DNA of 64,000 bases, from NCBI GenBank assembly GCA_037176885.1, contig JAWWNJ010000094.1, positions 620,001 through 684,000 of the forward strand, in the 5' to 3' direction. The notes below the pieces were generated by a model that saw only the letters and a program-made list of their open reading frames with translations, did no database searches and had not been told where the DNA came from. Of the stretch, positions 10,247-21,585 are shown in pieces. The stretch comes from Favolaschia claudopus (taxonomy: Eukaryota > Basidiomycota > Agaricomycetes > Agaricales > Mycenaceae). The stretch's first letter is position 1, and each line of letters begins with the position of its first letter. A program made the position numbers and the translations under genes.

Positions 10247-12204
10247 TTATTCGATCATCTTCAAAAACTTGGCTGGATATAATATGTGCCCTGGCTGACT
10301 GCTTGTCTGCAGCTCCTTCCACCCAGTAACTCGGCCCAACGACCTGGTCGCTTCACGACCGTTCTGTATTTTCGCATATATAGCAGCAGTGCGCTCGTTG
10401 TCGGCCGTGGTTGGGCGACCAGGCGCAACTCCAATCGAGATGTTCCTGTCCAATGTGGTAAAATCGACCTGGAACATGAGAGGTAGCGGGGTTTGAAGGG
10501 CTGGATTTTTCTTGACCCGCTCGACAAGCGACTGAATGTCTTTCCGGACTTCGAATTCTGCTAGGTCACGCACGAATTCTCGGTCGGAAACGGGCGTTAT
10601 TTCTTTTGAAACAATCAGTGCATTTTCGCTGTGCAGAAAGGTCGAGAAGTACCCCCAGCATCTTCCCGGCGGCAATAGAGCTTGTGTCTCGGCCAATCCT
10701 TCTTCTGGCACTCCTGACTGCAGTATCTTGCGGGTATCATAAGCTTATCGTCTTGATACTGTGCGCTAATGAACTCACTTTTCGTATTGACACTTGGCAC
10801 ACCTCTGCAATTTTATAACCATGTCCACCTCGTTCGTTTGGCACTGCCAGAAATCAGCAAGAGTAAGAGCATATCTAGAGAATCCGACTGACATCCATGA
10901 AACCGCAAGGCTCAGGGTGTTCATCTAGACTATGTTTGAACTGGACCATTTGCTGATAAACTTCATGGAGTGTTTCCCACTCGCCGAACTCGGACTTGCC
11001 GGAACGATAGCTTGCGAAGAAATTGGTCTTGTTCTCCGACCGTTCGACGGCGTGAAGGACGGAACGGAAGACGAGACTAGGTCCTGTTAGGCAGTCAGCA
11101 TTCGTCAAGATGCGAGAGTGAGTCGCACTTACCTACGATCTGGATGAGAACTTCTTCCAACGCTCCACAGCATTCTTCATAGCGATCGAAGGCGACGCGA
11201 GCGTCATATATAGTGCGCAAAAGACCATTATTGATAGATTGAATCAAAGGTTTTACATCTGCGCCAGATAACAGATGTGGTAGTAAGATGGAGTCGATGC
11301 ACGACACCACCATCTCGTGGGCAGTTGGAATTTTCACCGAATTCTTGGTGAGGGCGTCGATAACGGAGAGGGCAATTGACAAGGTATCACCCCGGTGCAT
11401 GGCGTCTCGGAGCGCAGATTTTTTTGTGATGAACTGCATGAATTGAAATTGCGAATCGAGATCTTTGAGTACGAGGGGTGTGGAAGATGCGAGTCGCCGC
11501 AGATGATTACTAGCAGCGCTGATGATAGTGTCTGCGCCGCCGTCGACCGCATCCATAAGACTCGAAAGCGCGGTATCGTCCTGTGAGTCGGACATAATAT
11601 GATACATCGCGAATGTGAGCTCCTTGTGGACCATGCTGACTCTGCCTGGAATCGGTAAATCTTCGACCCAGAGCCTGGCGGTGAGTGCCACGATATCGGG
11701 AACGCGTATCAGTCGCTTTCCAAGCGTATCGGAATCTGAGCAACCAACCAACGCGTCCACAATGGCCACTGCAACGACCTGTCGTGTGAGAGGAATCCGC
11801 TCAGACTCCGAGTCATTGCTGATGCTCTCGTTCAGATCCACTCCAGAATTGTAGAGGAACAGCATCCATTTCCAAGCGCCAGAGTCCCACATTTGAAGCA
11901 TCATAGATCGCAGCGCCGGATTATCGTGTTCTATCAGGTACGCGAGTCGTGAAAAGACTAAAAGCGCGTCGTTAGCAAGTTTCACAGCGGTTCGTTCGGC
12001 ACTGGTAAGAGCTTTGGTGCAGGCGCAGTCCAGCGAGGGATTGAGTTCGGGTAAACGGTCAACACTCAAATCTTTTAACCGCTCTTTCACAGAGAAAGAT
12101 TGCAAAAAAGTGGAGGGCAGTTTTTTCTGCTGCGTGGGAATAGTTAGACGATCAAGCTCGCGTGCAATTACAGCCGCAGTTGGAACAGAACGAGAGGCAG
12201 GCAT
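10247..12204 (-). CDS. MYND-type zinc-finger protein
   Basis: A multi-exon protein of roughly 585 residues, start ATG 12204 (MPASRSVPTAAVIARELDRL). The large helical N-terminal region (about 370 residues) recalls mushroom MYND proteins. A second exon begins GPSLVFRSVLHAVERSENKT. The MYND finger is built across two introns: CGFMDCQTNEV, then LQRCAKCQYEKYCSQECQKK, then DWPRHKLYC. The C-terminal exon starts EITPVSDREFVRDLAEFE. MYND fingers bind proline-rich partners; no SET domain is present. Upstream in-frame codons exist beyond 12204, but the sequence there is low in coding character. Confidence 0.8.
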
Positions 12205-12525
12205 GTTGCGCGCAATAGCCAAGTTTCGATATGGTTGCTGTCCAGTCGCGATTGTTGATATGCGCGCACTTTGCCAAACAACCGCTTTTGTCCAAAAAAG
12301 GAAATTTTCAGCTGGCCTGCTGGCAGGCTGCACCCAACAATAACGTGGATGCAGAAAATCGAATATATTAGAATGGTAAAAATAAAATAAAATAATAGTA
12401 CGTTTCAAAGACTTCGAGTGAACCATCCTGGCGTATCGTATCAAATTGAGGACACGATGATACTTATACCCGAAAACGACAAAGAAACATAAATCAAGTC
12501 ACCGGGGTGCAAATTCATACGCACA

Positions 12526-14270
12526 TCAGAGACGCGCCTTGGGATCGCTGTACAGTGCTCTCTCGAGTACATCATACATCTCTTCATGGGTGGCGTCAGC
12601 CACGGGCAGAAGTTGGGTCGCAAATACCGCCGCCAAACCAGTCGTGGGATCTATGAAGAAACTTGTGGTCGCGAAGCCGTCCCCTAGAAAGTGAAGGCCA
12701 GCACTCGGACGCCAAGTGGCGGGGGAAGTCAAGTCATACTCACATGCACCGGAACCACTTCTACGTTTTCCTTTGATGTCAGCACTGTTTACAAAAAGTC
12801 CCCAGCTGAATTGCGCAGCGTTGTTTGGGATGTTTAAAAGAGGATGAGTGAAGCGCATGAAGCTGCGCAGCCCCTTGGTAGCTGTTCCGGGAAGTGTCGG
12901 TGTGAAGAGCAAGTCGACGGAGGTGCGCGTGAGGATTGCGTTAGCTGCATTGCCAGCTGGAAGTTCATGAGATCCTTCAGTGATCAAAGAAACGCGAGAG
13001 AAAGGTGATTCGCACCTTTGATCTGCAGCAGGTGCTGCAGTACCTTGAGATAATCATGCTGAGAGCTGTACAGACCAACACCGCCCAAGTGAAATCGCAC
13101 TGTACATTTTCTTCGAAACAGACCCCGTTGAAAAATTGTCAAGGAGTACCTTTGTCAGGGTCTTGTTCGATGACGGGCGGCCTGTCCCAACTCTCTAGAT
13201 CTCCGTTTTTGTTCCGAAACGAGAGGGGAAGTAAACGGTCTCTCAGCTCTGGTGTTAGGTAGAAAGATGCAGAAGTGATGCCAAGCGGGGTAAATATGTG
13301 ATCCTGGCTGCATAGAGATCTATTGCGTGAGGCAAGCCTTGAAGCACGCAGTTGAACCCCCGCTCACAAGTATTGTTCCAGTGTTTTTCCCGAGAGCCGT
13401 TCGATAATGAAGCCCACGCAGTCAGTGGAAAAGCCGTACCCGACTGAAATGGAATCAATTTAAAAACCATTGTTCAGAAGGACAGCATGTAGCACTTACA
13501 GCCTGTGCCTGGTTCGAATGCCAAGAGTACTCCCGTGCTGGAGCTCTACTGCTGTGAACAGAAAATCTCAATACATCACAAAACTCACACCTTCAGCATT
13601 TGGAAGAAGGTCGCAACACCCTCTCCATCTTTGTATCGGTAGGTGTAGGCGAGTGGAAGGTCTAAGGTGGATGTACGGTTGGCGCATGCGATGTTTTTGA
13701 TTGGGTGGCCCACCTGAAGAGGGCATTTTCCTGTCGGCCCAGTAATCTAGCCCGCTGGTATGATTAAGCAGATTCCCAAGGGTTATCTTCTCCTTCGCTG
13801 GTTTGGATGTCTTCACCCAACCAGCTTCGTCGTAGCTCGTCACCACAACTGGATTTGCGAGTTCAGGAAGAATCGTCTCGACCACCGTGTCAAGGGCGAT
13901 TTGGCCGCGCTCAATGAGCAGGAGCGCAGCGATCTAATCGGATAACAGCGTAGGTAGTCACTAACGCAACTTGCAAGAGTCGGCATCATTTTACGCACAG
14001 TCGTGATCAGCTTGGTCTGGCTGCACACCCAAAACAATGTATCCTCATTTATTGGCGCACTTTCAGGGTCATCTACCTGTTTTCGGCCCGCTGTGCGCTG
14101 GTAGAGTACACCCTCGGCCGAGGCTACACCAAAATACGAGGCGGGAGTAGACCTGCTCGAGACCGCCTCGTCCTACCAGAAACATGAACTTGATGCACTG
14201 CTAGAGTGAGACTACTGACGATTATACGGTCCAAAGTTTCCTTCTGAGTGTTTGTGATACTGGGGGGCAT
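12526..14270 (-). CDS. Beta-lactamase-fold serine hydrolase (LovD/esterase-like)
   Basis: A penicillin-binding-protein-like hydrolase with about eight exons. The nucleophile motif S-x-x-K is SQTK, followed by LITT and IAALLLIERGQIALD. NHTSGLDYW and LLAFEPGTG precede the Tyr motif YGFS, which is assembled across an intron. Then come GVGLYSSQHDYLKVL and, near the end, WDGFATTSFFIDP, which replaces the KTG box as in fungal LovD-type acyltransferases and esterases. The probable start is ATG 14270 (MPPSITNTQKETLDRI). I could not find a GT-AG junction that joins this first exon to the next (PASYFGVASAEGV) in frame, so the N terminus is uncertain. No signal peptide is seen. The substrate is unknown. 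Confidence 0.8.
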
Positions 14271-15062
14271 TGGATGTCCACTGGACCCTCGGGCGCTTGA
14301 TGGGTGGGTTTCATCACCGGATGGGTTCAGCAAGGTGGTCCGTTGATGCATGGTCCGATGCGTCCTAGTGCGGGATGCTCAGTTTCACTAACATACCTCT
14401 CGCAACGTCGTTCATGAATTTCAAAGTCGCATTTTTGAGGCAGGCTGAGCTCAGAGAAAAGTATCGACAGAAATCACATGGCTATACTGAACCTTAGGCC
14501 GCCAAGGTAGGCCAAGGGCATACGATAGCGACATAGTTCCCCGCTATGAGTAAGTTGCATCCACTCGTTTGAGAGCGGATCTCTTCGGGGTTGAGCGCTG
14601 AGCAGCAGCTGCGGACAAATTCCGAATCCAAGCCATGAAAATTTCTGATTGAAAAGCAGCGACTGCATTGATCGCTGGGCGGAAACATTCGGAGTACAGA
14701 GTGGAATACGGCAGAATTACCCGCCCCCAAAATCGAGGGTTCGAGCAAAAGCTCCGGTGAAGACCTGAGTACTAGTGCATTCCGCGTTGATTCCGCGAGA
14801 AAGTCGACGTCCAAAGCGTGAGACTGGAATACAGCAGAGGACCTAGATCTAGGAAAAACAGCCAGCGAGCTAAGAGCTTGAGGGAGACCGGAAGGAAGCG
14901 ATGAGGGTCTCGACAACGACAAATTGAAACCCCGACAATCCCGAATAAACACGGATAAGTCGTACCTTGCAGCTGACCAGACGCGTCAAACGCGATGTGT
15001 AACATTTCGTGTTCTATAAACTCGCTCTTGCTCGGCTGTCTTCCCGCTCTCCCTCTCCCACC
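14271..15062. other. Intergenic, no supportable gene
   Basis: About 790 bp upstream of the second MFS gene. Open frames here show no domain-like composition. It probably holds the divergent promoters. Confidence 0.4.
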
Positions 15063-17490
15063 ATGTCCGGGACCGTGAACGACGAAAAATCGGAGAAGGC
15101 GTCCGCGTCCTACGAGGAGCGCGTTGCTGTCGATGGCCCCGTCGGCGTCGAACCTACTGCAGCTGAGCACAAAAGAATTCTGCGCAAGCTCGACGTCCAC
15201 TTGCTTCCCTTCGTGTCTCTGCTGTATCTTCTGTCATTCTTGTGCGCGTCGTCTGTAGTTTGGTGGTAGAATTAGGCTAACATCGAGCCTACACCATCAG
15301 AGACAGAGCCAATATCGTGCGTTCGCCTTCTTTTCGTTGATGTATGACCGCGTTTTCTGAGATTGGTTGATGGCGTAGGGAAATGCGAGAATTGCTGGTT
15401 GGCCGCGTTCAAATTCTAAATGGATAGATCTAACACAGAATAGGAATGGCCGTGGATGCCCATTTGACTGGACTTCGTTACAATACGATTGCAGCAGTTT
15501 TCTTCGTGTGTCCTTATCGTTTCGCTTTTTCCGTGTCTCTGACTCTTTTCTAGATTCCCTATGCTTTAGCGGAAGTGCCTTCGTACGCTGACTGATCATC
15601 TCAAATCAACTCTTCACTGTCCTCATAAATTTACAGAAACATCGCGCTAAAGCTTTTTCGCCCTTCGCGATGGAGTGAGTACTTTCTAGAGTCCCTGCTA
15701 CTTTCCCATGGCTGACCTTCTACAGTACCGTCAATCATGGTAGCATGGGGTGCGTTTATACATAAGTCTACTCCGCAGCATGATTTTGTCTCATCAACCC
15801 CAGGGCTCGTTATGACTTTGATGTCTCTATGCAAGAACTACCATGATCTTATCATGTACGAATTTGTTGACTCTCTTGACTTGAGTTGGCATTTTTGACT
15901 GAACCATCAGCGCTCGAATATTCCTCGGTTTAGCGGAGGCCGGACTCTTCCCTGGGGTGCGTCGTTTGTTCACGATACGGATTTCATACTTATTCCATAC
16001 CTAGATCACCTTCTATCTTTCCCTATGGTATCGTCGACGCGATGTAGCGGCTCGCGTCGCGATCTTTTTCTCCGCAGCCACAATCGCTGGAGCATTCGGT
16101 GGAATCCTTGCGTAAGTAGACTGGCTGATCTGTAGATAATATTTGAGCATCTCACTGTCCGCCTAGATTCGGGATTGAAAAGATGGAGGGTGTCGGCAAT
16201 CTTCATGGCTGGCAATGGATTGTGAGTGGTCGCTCATCAGCGAACTAAATGTCTGTATAACTGCTAACAACCTATACAGTTCTGTCTGGAAGGAATCGTC
16301 ACTGTACTCGTCGCTCTCGCATCCTTCTTCTACATGCACGATGTATGTATATCCATCCTCAAATCATTTCATACCTTTCTCATTTATCGACAATCCTCCA
16401 GTACCCCGAAACCGCCACCTTCCTCACCGAAACGGAACGCGCGCAAGTCGTCTACATGCTGAAAGAAGACCAACAAAACCTCGCCACGCACTACGACCAC
16501 AAGTTCGTCTGGCAAGCGATGTTGGACTACAAGACTTACGTCCAAATCGGCATATACATGGTACGGTGGTGTCGATGCAAGCGTGAAACCGGCGTCTGAC
16601 TTGACTTGATTGATACAGGGTTTACTCATCCCAGTGTACGCCATCGCCCTGTTCACCCCAACTATCGTCAATCAGCTCGGCTACTCCGCCGCGCGGGCAC
16701 AGTTGCTCACGATTCCGCCCTTCGTCTGCGGATGCATCGCGACGATCGGAGTGGGATTGCTTTCGGATAGGTATCACCTTCGAGGGCCGTTCATTATTGG
16801 GATGTACGTATTCTTGTTTTTGATCTTTGGTCTACTTTGTTGGGGTTCCGAGACTGATCGTTGATCCTTCTGTAGGGCTTTCGTATCTCTGATTGGGTAT
16901 ATTGTGCTGTATACCCAGAGAGCGCCTGGGGCCGCGTATGCGGGCGCGGTATTGTCTGCGGTTGGGGTGTACCCGACTATCGCTGTTGGTGGGTTGTTGT
17001 TTACTTTGGTGTGGCGGATGTATAACTGACGAGTCTGGCGTTAGATCTCGCTTGGGCGGGGAGTATAGCGGGTGGCGACGTCCGGAAAGGTTGGTTTCCC
17101 TGATCACACTTGGTTCCTGAACATTCTTCAATTTTCTATCGCAGGCGTGGTGTTAGCCATGGTCATCGGTCTCGGAAACCTTGGCGGGTGAGTCACACTC
17201 ATCCTCTCAGTTTAGCGTTTTCAAGTTTACTGACTCAGCCTATCCCCTCCAGCATCTGCTCCTCCTTCATCTACATCACGCCACCATTCTTCCACATCGG
17301 GCACGGCACCATCATGGGCTGGCTCGGCCTCTCCATCCTCCTCAGCTTTTTCGCCATGTGGGACTACAACCGTATCAATAAGAAACGGGAGGCGTACTGT
17401 GCCCAGCATGGGATTGTTAATGATGCGGAGACGAGGGAGAAGTACCGGGACATGGGGAGCGAGAGTCCGTTGTTCAGGTATACGATTTAG
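15063..17490 (+). CDS. MFS transporter, anion:cation symporter family
   Basis: A second Dal5-family major facilitator of about 490 residues and more than ten introns, start ATG 15063 (MSGTVNDEKSEKASASYEER). Landmarks in order: LLPFVSLLYLLSFLDRANI across intron 1, GMAVDAHLTGLRYNTIAAVF, IPYALAEVPSNIALKLFRPS, FLGLAEAGLFPG, WQWIFCLEG, then a loop region with YPETATFLTETERAQVVYML. The last helices are followed by a hydrophilic tail ending RYTI. Several exons are under 50 nt. It is a different subfamily from the symporter at 4646. It probably imports an organic anion or vitamin; there are no catabolic neighbours to suggest which. Confidence 0.85.
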
Positions 17491-17799
17491 GTAGGATATG
17501 GTTTGGTGATATGTAACGAGGAGAAGGGTGGGTGGTAGGGTGCTTATGCGTACTGATCCTAAAAAATACAACATATTGCTTTCGTTGAGTGCTTTCGTCA
17601 AGGTCGAACGAGTTTCAGAGCAGTGACCTGGTTCTGTGCGGTTGTAGTAGGTCGGTGATGCACTCAAGTCACTTAAGGTGGGCCCAAATGTCATGGTACA
17701 AATGCATTTCTTTCTTCCCATAGTAGTTACTGCAGACATCCTTGACACAATCCACAGCATCAACTAATTAGAGAAGCGTGCCGCCATCGGTTGAGAAAT

Positions 17800-18093
17800 T
17801 TAGCAGGGGCAGCTTCCGTTCTGCAAACGAAGTACGTCAGTTGGTGGAAAGCAGGAAGCAAGCAAGAGAGAAGGAACAGCGATTTCGAAAACTTACTGCG
17901 CAGCAGGCGGGGCTGCTAGGGGAGCAGCTGCTCTCGCCACAGTTCTATACGAATCAAGGTAAGACATTGCCATGCCCGAGACAGAGAAACGACGTACGCA
18001 GTAGTCGGGGTAGCAACGACCCTGGACGGGGGTGACCGCGACGGCGGAGGTGGCGAACAGGGCGATAACAGCGGCGATGACGGCAAAACGCAT
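17800..18093 (-). CDS. Small secreted cysteine-rich peptide (54 residues, 8 Cys)
   Basis: Three exons, 17998-18093, 17897-17944 and 17800-17820, with introns of 53 and 76 nt and GT-AG ends. They sum to 165 nt, an exact frame. The start ATG 18093 gives a signal peptide MRFAVIAAVIALFATSAVA. The mature part of about 35 residues holds all eight cysteines in the pattern C-x4-C-x-C-x4-C-x6-CC-x4-C-x-C, beginning RCYPDYC and ending NGSCPC before TAA. Even Cys number, dense spacing and secretion suggest a disulfide knot, as in effector-like or hydrophobin-unrelated small secreted proteins. I recognise no known family. A TATA-like CATAAAAG lies about 110 bp upstream. Confidence 0.75.
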
Positions 18094-20362
18094 TTTCAAG
18101 ATGGTTCAAGTCAACGAAAGAGAATTTGTTGAATGAAGTGTGAGTGAAGGTGAATGTGGTTCAACCTGGGGTAATGGAGAACGAGTTGGGTTTGAGGACG
18201 CCTTTTATGTGAATCCAGGAGACGCCGAGGGCCGAGATGTTGCTAGGGCCGTGAAATGTGGTTGGGAGGGAGCAGTGGCCATCATCTCGACTGTGCTTCT
18301 TTCGTATTGGTGGTGGATCTACAATGCATTCGCTAGATTATTTGAGGAATCACGGGTGCGGCCTTTCCAATGCTGGCGAGTCCGGTACTTGGTGACACTT
18401 GGTCGGCTCGGGAACCTTCTCGCTTGTTTGCCGGCGGTAAGCAAATTCAGAGGTAAAAAGGTAATCAGCAAACTGGTCGCAGACTTGAAAAAAATACAGC
18501 TTTGGAGGGAGGGGGATCCGGAGGATACTGATCAGTGGAGCAGTCGAAACAGGTAGTATCTTGATATCAAGATGTAGACTCCTCATTGGTGAAGTGAACG
18601 AGAGCGGGAGAGCCACGGGAACGAGATCTGCGGCAGCGGGACGGAAAAGCTGGAACAATTCAAAACAGCTGAAACCATCGGGTGGAGTATGTATTGAACG
18701 GCAACGAGGGTGTACGAGAGGATACGACACTTTTGAACGTTCGTGACAGGTGGCACTGAGACCAAAAAATAGAAAAGCCCATGTCCACGAGACAGCCATG
18801 TGGTATGTATATGGCCTGGGTGTGCTGCTTGCTTCACGCACTCCCAGCCTCCCACAGCGTATTGCACAGGGTTGAATTGGGGTTGAACGAGATTCAACTT
18901 GTGGTTACCGGTTGTCGCTCGACCGGTAGGTAACTCGACCGGAAATTGACCGGAAACTGAACGTCGTCAGTCTGCTTGGCGCTGTCGTCGCCAATCATTC
19001 ATGGAATACATACATTGCAAAAAATTGAGAGACAGGCTCAGACAGCAAGGAAACGGTGACTGGCTGCCACGTTACAGTAGGTTTCAGTGTTGCACTGTTG
19101 TCCGAGTCAGGAGCAGCTCCACTCGGTACAGTAGACCCCTGTTGAGGTTGAATCTGGTTGAACAAGTGGATTCTTCTGTTTCCCCGCAGGACTTGTAGAT
19201 CTGGAGTCCTAGTATCGGCGCCTCGAAGGGTAGCGAAAGGTCCCATAAACTTGAATGTCGGATGCACATCCCGATGTGCGGCGGCTCCGAGACGTAACAG
19301 GGATTATTCCAAGGGTTTCTTACCGGAACCGTGCCATGCTCGAGCCTTTCCGGTTGTCATATGTAAGCTTTCGGACCAGCCGAAGGTTGGTTCTGAGTCC
19401 GGTAGGCATCCACAGTAGTTGGGTACGGCGCAATCCAGCGAATTCAGAGCATACGTGGATGCACGTCGTGCAGAGTTCTGAGAGTGACTGGTGGATTTGG
19501 TTCAAGGGCCAGGCGCACAGCATCTTTGATGGAGAACTCTTTTCCACCTCCACATCGGCGCTTTGACCACGAAATCCTTGCAACTACGCCTAGCTGACCC
19601 CCGATTGAACTTTGGTGGACTCTTATGTGACTTTTTGCTTCAAGTCTGCGCCTGAAGCTGTTTGACTTGTATTGAATACCTCAAGACAACGCTAGTCTAC
19701 GACTTGAACTCTGGCAATCCGCCAATGTCCACCTATGTCCACGCACCTTCGGAGTTCTACACAGGAAATTAGGTACAGCAGGTTCGCGTAAACGATATTC
19801 ACGAATCTGGTGCCACTCAGAGTCTTAACGATCAAGGCTACGAGCATGCCTCTGTCGTATCTTGGCGTCTCGTACTAGAGCGCCATGCCCTCCTCAACGC
19901 CCCCTCTCTCGTCAACGGTAACGTCCTAGTAATTATGGGCTTGAAATTGTTACGGAACGAAAAAATAAAGGATATGCTTCATAACGCTGCGCCCCGCCAC
20001 GTTGGATCCTTCCACTTCAATTCCAGTCGCGACCAAGCGCGTCGCAGGAAGACCACTCAAGTCGACGGCAAGTGGTAAATGGTGCTCTTGCAGCTTCATG
20101 ATGTCCAGATATGTACAAGAATTATGAGCGCGCCAGGTGGTATCTACTGCGCCCGGATGCAAAGGCATGCGGAAAGGAGATCGGGGTTCAAATGCGTATG
20201 AAGCTGGTCTTGTGAGATAGTCGAGAGGCTTCGCAATGGCTTGTCCTGGATCATGCGAAATTCTTATGCGTTCACATAATAGATAAGTGCCCGTGAATTT
20301 ATTATAATGTTGTTACTGGGAAGTAATTCGTGGAGAGTTTGGAACGAGGAAGAAGTCATGTA
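18094..20362. other. Gene-poor block
   Basis: About 2.3 kb with only short open frames of non-coding composition. ACCGG/CGACCGG words recur at 18905-18955, and loosely similar GTTGAA-rich stretches lie at 18868-18902 and 19138-19170. No intact domain, transposon end or RNA gene was recognised. Confidence 0.4.
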
Positions 20363-20388
20363 TGTCCGATGGTGTAGTTGGTCATCGC
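20363..20388 (+). repeat. tRNA 5'-half fragment
   Basis: TGTCCGATGGTGTAGTTGGT and the next six bases match the first 26 bases of the tRNA-Val at 20838-20944 at 24 positions, including the A box. No anticodon arm, T arm or matching 3' acceptor strand follows, so it is a fragment, oriented towards the complete gene. Confidence 0.6.
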
Positions 20389-20837
20389 ATAGAGAACGAA
20401 TTGCACAGCATTTGCACTTTTGGACACATCGAGTGCCGTTTTGAAATTTTCGACATGCTGAGCCATAGATATGCGAGTACTATGGCTGGAAAGAGCTCAA
20501 GAGATGGTACCAACTGAATGGCTGCTGGTGTGGACTTTTGATGCCCCCAAATCCTAAAAAGGCAACTCAACGCCATGCATCCCAATCGGGAAATTCTTTA
20601 CTTCTCGACGGTCCCCCACCCACCACGACCAAGGGAAGAGTACATTCTGCATTCCTGGGATGCCTAGCGAGGTGCCGCACCACCTCCAGACAGTAGAGAG
20701 CATTATTCATGAGATTTTCGCGCAGTTGACAAGGATCTTCCGAATCTTCGGGAAAACGATATAACCATGAATTCTGAGGCAGAACTTGATCCAAGGGGTG
20801 TAAAAAGGTTCCTTCGTTGCCCAGGGACGCAAAAACT

Positions 20838-20944
20838 GATCCGACCCAGGTTCGAACTGAGGACCGCCTGTGAACAATATTTCACAAATCACGTGATTTG
20901 ATCGAGTGTTAGACAGAAGTGATAACCAACTACACCATCGGACC
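20838..20944 (-). tRNA. tRNA-Val(AAC) with a 34-nt intron
   Basis: The acceptor stem pairs at all seven positions (GGTCCGA with TCGGATC, one G-T), with discriminator A at 20838. The D arm reads GGTGTAGTTGGTTATC. The anticodon stem TCTGT/ACAGG holds loop CTAACAC, giving anticodon AAC. An intron of about 34 nt interrupts after position 37, the normal site. The T arm CTCAG-TTCGAAC-CTGGG is fully paired. Without the intron it is 73 nt. Confidence 0.92.
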
Positions 20945-21585
20945 GTTAGTACGGGATATAGGAAGCTGAATAGGTGCTAGGGAAGTGGAATCTTCAAAAA
21001 GGAATCAAGGAAAAGCAAAAACAAGCGAGAAATCGATTTTTTCGATGAATTTTGATGAAAATACCATGGATTACGGCAGGGTAGAGATTGAGGGCGTTCA
21101 TAGGGAAGGGGAGGACGTGGGCTGATGTCCGAGATGGGGGGGGACAAGGTTGGGATTTGGGGGAATTGGTTTAAATGAATTTCTTTGGTTTTGATGGGAA
21201 TAATATATTGTCACAGAGACCGTCTCGAACGCGAGTTTATAAACAAGTAGCGAGGTCCAGGTCTTGGAGGGACATCGGGGCTTGGATGTAGACTGGGTTT
21301 GAGGGCAGGGCAGGTAGAGGCTGGGAAGGGGGAGGGGGATGTTGGGTGGATGTCACCCTATAGCTAAGGATGCCATTTTCGTAGCTTTCGACTTGGAGTT
21401 GACGCCCAAGACTATTATAAGGCTTAAACCCATATGAATTGATATGTCTGAAGCTGAGCTATACTTGTAGTAGACGTGAAGTACATGGGTGAGGAACTCA
21501 ATGGGAGATGAAGCGGAGAGTTGAAGAATTACGTGAATTGTTGGTGGATCGATCGGAATCGGCGACTCCTGGGTCTTGCTCGCAA
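20945..21585. other. Intergenic with G-rich tracts
   Basis: No gene seen. The + strand is strongly G-rich at 21100-21170 and 21295-21345, with runs of GGGG to GGGGGGGG that could form quadruplex structures before ATG3. Confidence 0.45.

Noticed and set aside
12526..14270. Antibiotic-resistance beta-lactamase
   Set aside because: SQTK/YGFS/WDGF layout and intron-rich structure fit fungal esterase/LovD-type hydrolases, not bacterial beta-lactamases.
14494..14952. 152-codon open frame on the minus strand
   Set aside because: No domain-like segments, irregular composition and no partner exons; consistent with chance in a GC-balanced spacer.
18140..18556. 138-codon open frame on the plus strand
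   Set aside because: Trp/Cys content and codon use look random, and it overlaps the expected promoter of the secreted peptide gene.
20363..20440. Second complete tRNA gene
   Set aside because: Only the 5' 26 nt match; no anticodon arm, T loop or complementary acceptor strand follows.
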